From NCBI GenBank assembly GCA_051953655.1, contig JBQCIO010000317.1:1-11638 (forward strand): a stretch of DNA of 11,638 nt, in the 5' to 3' direction. Source of the DNA: JBQCHF01 sp051953655 (GTDB lineage Bacteria; Actinomycetota; Actinomycetes; Motilibacterales; Motilibacteraceae). The position numbers and the translations under genes are program-made. This document shows, in pieces, positions 1 to 6,734 of the stretch (position 1 is the first letter of the stretch; each line of letters begins with the position of its first letter). The notes below the pieces were generated by a model that was not told where the DNA came from, made no database searches, and worked only from the letters and a program-made list of their open reading frames with translations.

Positions 1-109
1 CACCCCCAACCCCCCGGGCACAGCGGTTATGTTGCCCTCGGGCCTTGTGCGATCCCCCGCGTGTGGGGGGCACTTCCCGGCCCCCCCCTCTCCGCGGTGT
101 CCGCCCGGC

Positions 110-121
110 TAGCGTGGGCGT
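110..121 (+). promoter_or_regulatory. Candidate leaderless promoter (-10 element) of the beta-helix lipoprotein gene
   Basis: TAGCGT at 110-115 matches the TANNNT -10 consensus. It is followed by six bases (GGGCGT) and then directly by the GTG start at 122. A -10 box six to seven bases before an ATG/GTG is the known signature of leaderless transcripts in actinobacteria, where transcription starts at or next to the start codon. No Shine-Dalgarno-like purine run lies between the box and the GTG, which fits. The TAG inside the box is also the in-frame stop that bars any longer reading frame. I see no convincing -35 element about 17 bases upstream (C-rich there). Computed from sequence only; not proven. 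Confidence 0.4.
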
Positions 122-976
122 GTGTCGCCGCGCCGTGCGGCCGCCGTCCTGGTCGTCGCAGCCCTCCTGCTGGGCGGGTGCGTCGGCGGCCGAGAGCGCA
201 GCGGCACCGGTCCGGCACCCTCCGGAACCGCGGGGGCCGGCTCCTGGCCGGGCCCCGGCACCACCGGCGTGCCGGCCGGCGTCCGCCTCAGAGCGATCCC
301 GGGGGACTACCGCGTCACGACCCCCGGCGCCGTCGTGAGCGGTCTGGACATCGAGGGTTCCCTCATCGTCTCGGCCGATCGCGTCACGGTGCGCGACACC
401 CGCGTGCGCGGAGTGGGCCAGCGGGACTGGCTGGTGAGCCTGTGGACGCGCACGACGCTGCAGGACGTCGAGGTCGGCGGCGGCCGTTCCGGGTCCGACC
501 CCTCCCTCGCCACCGCGATCTACAGCGGCGGCAGTGCGAGCGGCAACCGCATCGTCCGGGCGGACATCCACCACACCCAGGACGGCATCCGGCTCGACGG
601 CGGCACGACCGTGACGGACAGCTGGATCCACGACCTGGTCACCGACGGGTCGGTCCACTCCGACGGGGTCCAGCTCGCCACCGGCTCGCACTCGGTGCTG
701 CGGCACAACCGGATCGAGGCCGGCAACAACGACGCCGTCTTCCTGCAGACCACCGGGGGCGACGAGCCGATCCGGGACGTGCTCCTGGACGGCAACCTCC
801 TGCTGGGGACGACCTCAGGACAGGTCGTCTCCAGCTTCGGGGTGAGCAACGAGACGGCCTCCGACGTCCGGCTCGTCCACAACGTCTTCAACCGCACGTG
901 GCAGGTCGGCCCGATGGCAGGCGCCTTCGCCCAGTCCTCGGGGAACCGGTTCACCGACGGGAGCCCGGTGTCGTAG
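122..976 (+). CDS. Secreted lipoprotein with right-handed parallel beta-helix
   Basis: The 284-residue product begins with a short lipoprotein signal peptide: basic SPRR, a hydrophobic Ala/Val/Leu stretch, and the lipobox LGGC with Cys20 as the expected lipidated residue. A Gly/Pro/Ser-rich spacer follows to about residue 50, as is usual for tethered lipoproteins. The rest (about 60-275) shows repeating short beta-strand/turn units, with motifs such as HHTQDGIRL, HSDGVQL and NNDAVFLQ, typical of right-handed parallel beta-helix proteins (pectate-lyase/C5-epimerase-like folds). Many such proteins cleave, epimerise or bind polysaccharides at the cell surface; no catalytic set can be assigned here. 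The GTG at 122 is chosen because a TAG stop lies just upstream in frame and the signal peptide starts there. The gene converges on the glycan operon, so it is transcribed separately. Fold and lipoprotein status are fairly sure; function is unknown. Confidence 0.85.
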   Translation: MSPRRAAAVLVVAALLLGGCVGGRERSGTGPAPSGTAGAGSWPGPGTTGVPAGVRLRAIPGDYRVTTPGAVVSGLDIEGSLIVSADRVTVRDTRVRGVGQRDWLVSLWTRTTLQDVEVGGGRSGSDPSLATAIYSGGSASGNRIVRADIHHTQDGIRLDGGTTVTDSWIHDLVTDGSVHSDGVQLATGSHSVLRHNRIEAGNNDAVFLQTTGGDEPIRDVLLDGNLLLGTTSGQVVSSFGVSNETASDVRLVHNVFNRTWQVGPMAGAFAQSSGNRFTDGSPVS

Positions 977-1019
977 GGGGAGCAGCGGCTCCCGACGGCA
1001 CTTTGATGATCGAACCGAT

Positions 1020-1072
1020 TGGGTGAGGGGCACCCGGAGCGAAACCTATTGGCTCAGGGTGCCCCTGACCCA
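1020..1072. terminator. Bidirectional hairpin terminator between convergent genes
   Basis: Arms 1020-1035 and 1057-1072 pair over 16 bases with a single mismatch (TGGGTGAGGGGCACCC against the complement of GGGTGCCCCTGACCCA), around a 21-base loop. Inside the loop GAGC (1037-1040) can also pair with GCTC (1052-1055). The hairpin lies 44 bases after the lipoprotein stop and about 40 bases after the last operon gene on the other strand, which suits a shared terminator. There is no strong T-tract on either side, as is common for high-GC actinobacterial terminators. Each arm is also palindromic by itself (see findings). Confidence 0.7.
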
Positions 1073-1110
1073 ACACTGATGATCTTGGACGCCGCCGCCG
1101 GTCTGAGCGG

Positions 1111-2127
1111 TCATGCGTGCTGCCGCGGGCGACGGCGGACCCGGTCGGCTGCCGGGCCCACGCGACCGGCGACGGAGGGGCCGAGGACCTGGCAGCCGCG
1201 CACTGCCCACCAGTCCGGGGAACGGCGGACGTCGGGCCAGAGCTGCTCGGCATGCGCCTGCAGCCAGCGCGCGTCGGGACCGCCGCCCGCTCCGCGCACG
1301 TGCAGGTGCAGGGACATCCGCAGGGCCCGGCGGGCCACCTCGCGGCGGACCACGCGGCGCAGCTCGTCGACGTCGCGCAGCACGTCGGCGTACTCGTCCA
1401 GCACCGACTCGTAGGCGCGCCGGCTGTGCTCGAACGTGTCCTGCACGGCCGGGAAGTCGCGGGCGCACATGTTGTCCCCGTGCTGCCGGTAGACCGCCTG
1501 GTCGGCCGACAGCACGCCCACGTCGCTCACCGCCGCGATGCGCAGCCACATCTCCAGGTCGCCCGCGTACGGCGCGTTCTCGCGGTAGCCGCCCACGCGC
1601 CGCTGCACGTCGCCGCGGACCACCGCCGACGGCGTCGGCACCGGGTTGTCCATGTCGGCGCAGCGGCGGACGAACCACTCGTGGCCCGGCCACACGCGCA
1701 CCACCGAGCTGCGGCGCACCGGACCGTCGTACGGCCCGTCGCCGCGATGGTCGACAGCCGGCCCGTACACCAGGCCGACGGACGGATGGGCCGCGAACAC
1801 GCGCGCGGCGCGGGCCAGCGCGCCCGGCAGCAGCACGTCGTCGGCGCTGAGCAGCAGCACGAGGTCGCCCGTCGCCCAGTCCAGACCCTCGTTGTAGGTC
1901 GCGATGTGCCCGTGGTTGCGGTCGTGCACCCGCACGGAGACCCGCTCGTCGGCGGCTCCGAGCTCGCGCGCGACGTCCCCCGACCCGTCCGGGCTCGCGT
2001 CGTCGATGACGAGCACCTCGACGTCCACGTCCTCCTGCGACAGCACGCTGTCCAGGCACTGCGGCAGGAAGTTGCCGTACCGGTAGCACGGCACGACCAC
2101 GCTGACTGCGCTGACCGAGGCAGGCAC
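1111..2127 (-). CDS. Family 2 glycosyltransferase (operon-distal copy)
   Basis: A 338-residue GT-A enzyme that should transfer a sugar from a nucleotide-sugar donor to a growing glycan at the cytoplasmic face of the membrane. The GT2 fold starts almost at once: SVVVPCY at 9-15, the nucleotide-binding IDDASPDGSG at 41-50, the metal-binding SADD (DXD equivalent) at 94-97, and DLEMW at 190-194 carrying the likely acidic catalytic residue. The last ~140 residues are an Arg-rich helical tail with no membrane segment. It closely resembles the GT2 at 6731-7876 over the whole length, including the tail. GTG at 2127 is the only reasonable start, 14 bases after the permease stop, with AAGGG about 10 bases ahead of it. 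An in-frame reading open further upstream runs through the permease gene in another frame and is not coding. It is the last operon gene before the terminator. Donor and acceptor cannot be told from sequence. Confidence 0.9.
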   Translation of the reverse strand: MPASVSAVSVVVPCYRYGNFLPQCLDSVLSQEDVDVEVLVIDDASPDGSGDVARELGAADERVSVRVHDRNHGHIATYNEGLDWATGDLVLLLSADDVLLPGALARAARVFAAHPSVGLVYGPAVDHRGDGPYDGPVRRSSVVRVWPGHEWFVRRCADMDNPVPTPSAVVRGDVQRRVGGYRENAPYAGDLEMWLRIAAVSDVGVLSADQAVYRQHGDNMCARDFPAVQDTFEHSRRAYESVLDEYADVLRDVDELRRVVRREVARRALRMSLHLHVRGAGGGPDARWLQAHAEQLWPDVRRSPDWWAVRGCQVLGPSVAGRVGPAADRVRRRPRQHA

Positions 2128-2141
2128 GATGGAGGAACCCT

Positions 2142-2987
2142 TCAGGTGCTGAGGATGCCGAGGTCGCGGGCGTAGCGCAGCGACCGGTCGAAGACCCGGA
2201 TGCCGACCCAGAGGCCCACCACGCAGAACACGACCAGGCAGACCAACGCGGTCGGCAGCGAGAGCGCGCTGCCGGCGACGTCGGGGACGAGGATCTTCCG
2301 CTCGGCGCTGATGACGTAGGCGTGCGGCACCAGATAGCTCGCCCAGCGGATCCACGGCGGGAGCACGTCGATCGGGAACAGGGCACCGCCGAGGAACGAC
2401 GCGGCCAGCCCGTAGAGCACGATGATGGGCTCCCCGCGCTTGAAGAGGGCGAGGAAGCTCGCAGCGAGGATGCCCAGGGCGTTGCAGGCCACCGAGCCGA
2501 GCAGCAGGACCACGAGGAACGCGGGCAGGTTCCCGAGGCGGATGTCGGCCCCGAGCGCCACGCCGACGCCGAGCATGACCAGCGCGATGACGAATCCGGT
2601 GAGGCTGCGCCACACGTTCATCGCGATCGGCACCAGCCGCCACGGCACGGGTTCGACCAGGTAGGTCTCGAGCGTGCCCCGCTCCTGGGCGTACTGCATC
2701 CGGCCCGGGCAGCCGGTCAGCGAGTCCTGCAGGGCAGCAGCCACGCTGACGCCGACCAGCGTGGCAGCGAACTGCTCCTGCGTGCCCAGGTACTTGGCCT
2801 GGAAGAAGTACATGAGCACCGGCACCAGCACGGCGACGTAGCGCAGCACGGTGCCGGCCGGAAACATCCAGTCCTCGATGACGTCGATGCGCAGGTAGGC
2901 CTCGAAGGTCTGCAGGACGCGCGCCGTCTTGGAGCGCGACGTCGACGCCGGCGCCGGCCGGGCGCTTGTCTGCACCGTGGTGGTCAT
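2142..2987 (-). CDS. ABC-2 type transporter permease, glycan export candidate
   Basis: The 281-residue integral membrane protein has an N-terminal cytoplasmic stretch (about 1-45) and six predicted membrane segments near 46-63, 74-90, 128-146, 155-180, 187-205 and 246-265. This is the topology of ABC-2 permeases. ABC-2 hallmarks are GTLETYLVEPVP (104-115), the cytoplasmic coupling region, and FLGGALFPIDVLPPW (198-212), before the last segment. It would form the channel with the ATPase encoded just upstream; the two genes overlap by ATGA. GGAGG (2995-2999) precedes the ATG by seven bases and fixes the start; a longer frame to 3182 is a low-complexity Arg/Gly shadow of the ATPase gene. ABC-2 permeases export polysaccharides, teichoic acids, lipids or drugs. 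Glycosyltransferases on both sides make a glycan or glycolipid the best guess. Family is sure, substrate inferred. Confidence 0.9.
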   Translation of the reverse strand: MTTTVQTSARPAPASTSRSKTARVLQTFEAYLRIDVIEDWMFPAGTVLRYVAVLVPVLMYFFQAKYLGTQEQFAATLVGVSVAAALQDSLTGCPGRMQYAQERGTLETYLVEPVPWRLVPIAMNVWRSLTGFVIALVMLGVGVALGADIRLGNLPAFLVVLLLGSVACNALGILAASFLALFKRGEPIIVLYGLAASFLGGALFPIDVLPPWIRWASYLVPHAYVISAERKILVPDVAGSALSLPTALVCLVVFCVVGLWVGIRVFDRSLRYARDLGILST

Positions 2988-4033
2988 CGCACCGCCTCCC
3001 CCGCCCGCCCCTGGGCGTAGACCTTGGCGATGAGGTCGCGCAGCGGCAGCGGCACCTCGCGCACCCGCTCCAGCTGCGCCGCGAGGGGGCCGAGCGCGCC
3101 GATGAGGTCGCCGATGCTCCAGGGGTGCGGTCGCAGGCGCACCGCCGCGTCGTCGACGTCGACCTCCACCCCCAGCGTGCACAGGCGTTCGGCGGCCTGG
3201 TGCGCGAGCCCGACGGAGGTGAGGGTGAGCTCGACCACGGGCCGGTCCCAGGCCTCGCGCAGCTCCTCGAGGTCACCGGAGTAGCGCACCCGTCCGCCGT
3301 CCAGCAGCAGGGCGTGCGAGTGCAGCGCCTCGATCTCCTCCAGCCGGTGCGAGGAGACGAGGACCGCGAGCCGCTGCTCGCGGACCAGGTCCTGGATCAG
3401 CCCGAGCAGGGCATGGGCTGCCACCGGGTCCACGGCCCCGGTCGGCTCGTCGAGGATCAGCGCCCTTGGGGACGGGAGCAGGGCGCGGGCCAGGCGCAGC
3501 CTGGCCTTCATTCCCGCGGACAGGCTCGCCACGATGGCGTCCCGCTGGGCCGCGAGCCCGACGGTGCCGAGCACGTCCGTGACCTGGGCCGAGAGGCTCC
3601 GCCGGGGCATGCCCTGCAGCCGGCCGTGCAGCAGGAGGTTCTCCCGGCAGGTGGCCCGCATCAGCAGGCTGCGGTCCTCCGCCGGCATCCATCCGACGAC
3701 GTGCCGGACCTGCTGCGAGTCCCGGCCCACGTCCAGCCCGAAGACGCTCCCGGACCCGGCGCTGGCCGTGGTGAGGCCCACGATGATGCGGAACAAGGTG
3801 GTCTTGCCGGCGCCGTGCGGGCCCACGATCGCGCAGATCTCCCCGGCGCCCACGGTGAGGTCGACGCCGTTGAGGGCGTGCACCGCGTGCTGGATGTGGG
3901 TGCGGGCGAGTACGCGCATCCACCGCGGCGTCGGCTCGTACACCTTGGTGACGCCGCGCAGGGAGATGACCTCCTCCCCGGTGCGCGGCACCGGTGCCAG
4001 GTGGACCCCCGTCGGCTCAGCTGCTGTCGTCAC
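2984..4033 (-). CDS. ABC-2 type transporter ATP-binding protein
   Basis: A 349-residue cytoplasmic ATPase that powers the permease encoded right after it. Motifs in order: Walker A GPHGAGKTT (71-79; His where Asn is usual), a Q-loop region MPAEDRSLL (116-124) lacking the usual Gln, signature LSAGM (171-175; canonical LSGGQ), Walker B LILDEP (192-197) with catalytic Glu196, and switch His229 (SSHRLEE). Catalytic residues are therefore present. Residues from about 250 form a small C-terminal domain like the DUF4162 extension of ABC-2 ATPases. There is no long Wzt-type carbohydrate-binding domain. GTG at 4033 is preferred: it overlaps the upstream stop as GTGA and has GGGAAGGG six bases ahead. 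A start at 4123 would add a repetitive GSARSD-rich stretch and a 94-base overlap. Confidence 0.88.
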   Translation of the reverse strand: MTTAAEPTGVHLAPVPRTGEEVISLRGVTKVYEPTPRWMRVLARTHIQHAVHALNGVDLTVGAGEICAIVGPHGAGKTTLFRIIVGLTTASAGSGSVFGLDVGRDSQQVRHVVGWMPAEDRSLLMRATCRENLLLHGRLQGMPRRSLSAQVTDVLGTVGLAAQRDAIVASLSAGMKARLRLARALLPSPRALILDEPTGAVDPVAAHALLGLIQDLVREQRLAVLVSSHRLEEIEALHSHALLLDGGRVRYSGDLEELREAWDRPVVELTLTSVGLAHQAAERLCTLGVEVDVDDAAVRLRPHPWSIGDLIGALGPLAAQLERVREVPLPLRDLIAKVYAQGRAGEAVR

Positions 4034-5202
4034 CTCGGACCCTTCCCGTCGACCACTGCCGTCGGATCGAGCACTGCCGTCTGATCGAGCACTGCCGTCC
4101 CGTCCACCGTCCACCCGTCCCACCGCGTCACCCGCTCGCCGTGCCGCCAGAACCCGGGGTAGATCTCCTGCACCTCACGCCGCTCGCGGTCCATGGAGTA
4201 CGTCGTCCGGACGTGCTCGGCGGCCAGGCGGCCCCGGCGGGCGCACCAGCCGGGCTCCTCGCGCTCGCGGCGCAGCACGGCCTCCACGGTGCGGGCCATC
4301 GTCAAGGTGTCGCCGGTCTCGATCGGGCTGCTGAAGCCGGGCAGCAGGTACTCGCGGCCGCCGTAGCCGTGAAACCCGACCACGTAGCACCCACATGCCA
4401 TCGCCTCGGCGGCCGGGAGCCCGAACCCCTCCTGGTAGGGGAAGGTGAGGAAGACCGTGGTGCGGCGCAGCTCGTCGGCCAGGCGCGCCTGCGGCAGCCC
4501 GTCGAGCGCCACCACCTCCCAGCCGTGGAGCGCGCCGCGCACCCGCAGCATCGCCAGCACCTGCACGGCGTCGTCCCGGCCGCGACGGGGCAGGTAGGCG
4601 ATGCGCCGGCCCGCGGGCCGCTCCGGCGGGTGGAACCGCGTGGTGTCGACGCCGTCGTGGACGCGGGCCACCGGCAGCCGGGGAAAGGCATAGCTGAGCA
4701 GGTCGACGCAGTGCTCGGAGACCGTGACGACACCGCGCAGGGCGGGCGCCGAGCGGTAGTGCCGGTCCAGCGCCTCGGTGCGACGCGCCCAGGTGAGATG
4801 CCCGCTCTGGTCCAGCACGACGTGCGGCAGCGTCGGCGGCAGCGACGGGAGCAGGTCCGCATCGATCTCGGGGACCACCAGGAGGTCCTCCGGGCAGACC
4901 TGCGCGTGCCGCGCGTCGGTCACCACGGTGTCGTTCGGGAACCAGGTGCAGCGGAAGCCCGGACGCTGGTGCAGCACGGCCGCCGGGACGCCCGCGGCGT
5001 TCAGGGCGTCGACGTGCCGGTACATCACCTGCACGCCGCCGGCGGGCCGGTCGTGGTCGGGGGTGAGGAAGTAGACGCTGGGGAGCTGCGACCGTGCGCC
5101 CACCGGCACCACGGGTCGTCTGCGCCGGGCCGCCATCGCGGTGCGGACGGCGTCCCGCCCGCGGCGGCGCACCAGCTCCCGCACGGACCCCGCCGCGCTC
5201 AT
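4030..5202 (-). CDS. GT4-type (GT-B fold) glycosyltransferase
   Basis: This 390-residue retaining-type glycosyltransferase should add a sugar to the glycan under assembly. After an Arg-rich N-terminus (about 8-30) comes the first Rossmann-like domain, opening with VYFLTPDHDRPAGGVQV (43-59). This resembles bacterial glycosyltransferases that read GGxxV at this place. VHDGVDTTRFHPP marks the domain linker. The GT4 donor-site motif EGFGLPAAE (258-266, E-x7-E) is intact and followed by AMACGCYVVG. The C-terminus ends in a sixfold-residue repeat, TAVLDQ-TAVLDP-TAVVDG (about 369-386), encoded by an 18-base tandem repeat; such a tail is unusual. ATG at 5202 overlaps the previous stop as ATGA and has GGAGG (5208-5212) five bases ahead. 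A much longer open frame upstream is the shadow of the two preceding genes. The donor is unknown. Confidence 0.88.
   Translation of the reverse strand: MSAAGSVRELVRRRGRDAVRTAMAARRRRPVVPVGARSQLPSVYFLTPDHDRPAGGVQVMYRHVDALNAAGVPAAVLHQRPGFRCTWFPNDTVVTDARHAQVCPEDLLVVPEIDADLLPSLPPTLPHVVLDQSGHLTWARRTEALDRHYRSAPALRGVVTVSEHCVDLLSYAFPRLPVARVHDGVDTTRFHPPERPAGRRIAYLPRRGRDDAVQVLAMLRVRGALHGWEVVALDGLPQARLADELRRTTVFLTFPYQEGFGLPAAEAMACGCYVVGFHGYGGREYLLPGFSSPIETGDTLTMARTVEAVLRREREEPGWCARRGRLAAEHVRTTYSMDRERREVQEIYPGFWRHGERVTRWDGWTVDGTAVLDQTAVLDPTAVVDGKGPR
4040..4047 (-). promoter_or_regulatory. Ribosome binding site deciding the ATPase start
   Basis: GGGAAGGG on the minus strand lies six bases before GTG 4033, inside the 3' end of the upstream glycosyltransferase gene. 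With the GTGA stop/start overlap, it supports translational coupling from 4033 rather than initiation at the ATG at 4123. Confidence 0.55.
4054..4107. repeat. 18-base tandem repeat, three copies (third partly diverged)
   Basis: Plus-strand units begin at 4054, 4072 and 4090, each opening CACTGCCGTC. The first two continue GGATCGAG and TGATCGAG, so they differ at one base; the third diverges after the shared ten bases. The period is a multiple of three, so copies can be gained or lost in frame. It encodes the C-terminal hexapeptide repeat of the GT4 enzyme, and in another frame a GSARSD repeat upstream of the ATPase start. Confidence 0.85.
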
Positions 5203-6734
5203 CCGGTCCTCCGGTGCAGCGACGGCGCCATCGGCCGGACGACGGACTGCAGCACGCGGGCGTGCGCGGCCACGCACCGGTCGGCGTCGAAGAGCGAACG
5301 CGCCTCCTGCCGCAGCTCCGGAGCCCGACTGCGCCACTCGTCCCGGTCGACCAGCATCCCGTGCAGCGCCTGCACGAGCTCGTTCCGATTGCGCTGCCTG
5401 ATGAACTTGGCCGAGCCCATCGCCTCCCAGCTGACCGACGTCGGATCGCCGAGCGGGTTCGCGACCACGGTGCCGCGCCGGCCGTCCTCGCCCACCTGCT
5501 CGCGCGCCCCGCCGACGTCGCTCAGCACGACCGGGGTGCCGGCCGTGAGCGCCTCCATGGAGGCCAGCGACCAGCCCTCGAAGAACGAGTCCAGGACGAA
5601 CAGGTCGGCGGCGGCCAGCAGCAGGGCCGGGTGCGGGCAGTGGTCGCGCAGGTGGATGCGGTCCCGCGCAGGCAGCCGCTCGCGCAGCGCGAGCAGCTGC
5701 GCCGTGTACGACGGGTCGTCGGAGCGGCCGGCGACCACCAGGTGCGCGCCCGGGACCAGAGCCGCCACCTCGTCGAAGGTGTCGACGAGCGCGTAGGAGT
5801 TCTTCTGCTGGCAGTGACGGGCCAACGACACGGCGAGCGGCTGGTCGTCCAGCCCGAGCGCGGCCCGCGCGACCGCCCGCGGGACGACGTCGGCGGTGTC
5901 GATCCGGACGCCGTTGGGGACGGTGTGGACCTGGGCGCGGTCGAAAGCCGGGTCGGCCCGCAGGTACCCCTCGCTCACCAGCTCGCTCACGCCGACGACG
6001 GCGGCCAGCAGCCGCCCGCGCGCCGCCGTCGCGGCCGGCTCCTCGCCGAGCAGCGAGTGCATGCCGTGCAGGGTCTCCACGACCGGGACGTCCCGCGCGG
6101 CGGCGCTGCGCAGCACCCAGTCCGGGGCGCCGTGCGCGCTGACCACGTCCGGCCGCCACTGGTCCAGCCAGCGGTCCAGCGCCGGGGCGTCCAGGGTGAA
6201 GACCTGAACCCCCTCGGCGACGAGCTCCCGGGCGAGCCGGGTCCGGACCCCCACGTGCCGGGTGAGCTCGTCCGGGCAGTGCAGCACGCGGACCGCGACC
6301 CCGTGCTCGGGCAGCCTGCGGGCCAGGAACGCGACCATCTCGTCCATACCGCCGACGTCGAGGTGGCTGGTGACGAGGGCGCAGCGCAGCGCGTCCGGGT
6401 GCTCGGCCCGCGCGACCCGCGCTGATGGCGCGGCGGTGGAGGGCGAGGCCGTGGGCGCAGCATCGCCCGTCGCGACCGGGCGCGGTGGGGCCGCGGCGGG
6501 AGTGAGCGGCTCGTCCCATGCCACCAGCGCGGGCTCGGCGGCTGCGAGGTGCGACACCGCGCGCTGGGTCCGCCGGGCCAGGGCGCGCCGGACGGGCTCG
6601 GGCGGCCGCCAGGGACTGCGCTGGGCGAGCAGCGCGACGCGGACGGCGGAGCGGGCCACCGCCCGCCGGAGCCGCTCGGCCGGCCGCGACGGCTGCGACA
6701 TCGGGCTGGGCGTCTGGCTGGGCATCGGGATCAC
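5199..6734 (-). CDS. GT4-type glycosyltransferase with long N-terminal extension
   Basis: The 511-residue product has a GT-B glycosyltransferase domain from about residue 115 (CALVTSHLDVGGMDEM, 118-132) to the end. The GGM motif matches the donor/acceptor-loop start of GT4 enzymes. HTVPNGVR marks the interdomain region, and EGWSLASMEAL (about 386-396) is the E-x7-E donor-sugar motif, followed by TAGTPVVLSDVGG. The first ~110 residues are unusual: a basic, Arg-rich, helix-prone stretch (about 17-60), then an Ala/Pro/Ser/Thr-rich linker (about 76-110). This may peripherally anchor the enzyme to the membrane. GTG at 6734 is chosen because it overlaps the upstream stop as GTGA and GGAG lies a few bases ahead. 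ATG 6725 is possible but its spacing from that site is long. A frame open to 6881 overlaps the upstream gene and is not believed. Sugar specificity is unknown. Confidence 0.85.
   Translation of the reverse strand: MIPMPSQTPSPMSQPSRPAERLRRAVARSAVRVALLAQRSPWRPPEPVRRALARRTQRAVSHLAAAEPALVAWDEPLTPAAAPPRPVATGDAAPTASPSTAAPSARVARAEHPDALRCALVTSHLDVGGMDEMVAFLARRLPEHGVAVRVLHCPDELTRHVGVRTRLARELVAEGVQVFTLDAPALDRWLDQWRPDVVSAHGAPDWVLRSAAARDVPVVETLHGMHSLLGEEPAATAARGRLLAAVVGVSELVSEGYLRADPAFDRAQVHTVPNGVRIDTADVVPRAVARAALGLDDQPLAVSLARHCQQKNSYALVDTFDEVAALVPGAHLVVAGRSDDPSYTAQLLALRERLPARDRIHLRDHCPHPALLLAAADLFVLDSFFEGWSLASMEALTAGTPVVLSDVGGAREQVGEDGRRGTVVANPLGDPTSVSWEAMGSAKFIRQRNRNELVQALHGMLVDRDEWRSRAPELRQEARSLFDADRCVAAHARVLQSVVRPMAPSLHRRTG

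Noticed and set aside
28..33. TATGTT as a -10 promoter element for the lipoprotein gene
   Set aside because: It matches TANNNT, but no -35 or downstream ribosome site supports it, and the element at 110-115 is better placed.
1004..1084. TGATGATC repeats as a target-site duplication of an inserted element
   Set aside because: An 8-base repeat within 80 bases can arise by chance, the terminal inverted repeats do not abut it, and no transposase remnant is present. Kept only as an observation.
1111..3276. A possible transporter-glycosyltransferase fusion of 721 residues
   Set aside because: Only the part after GTG 2127 has a recognisable fold; the rest reads the permease gene in a wrong frame.
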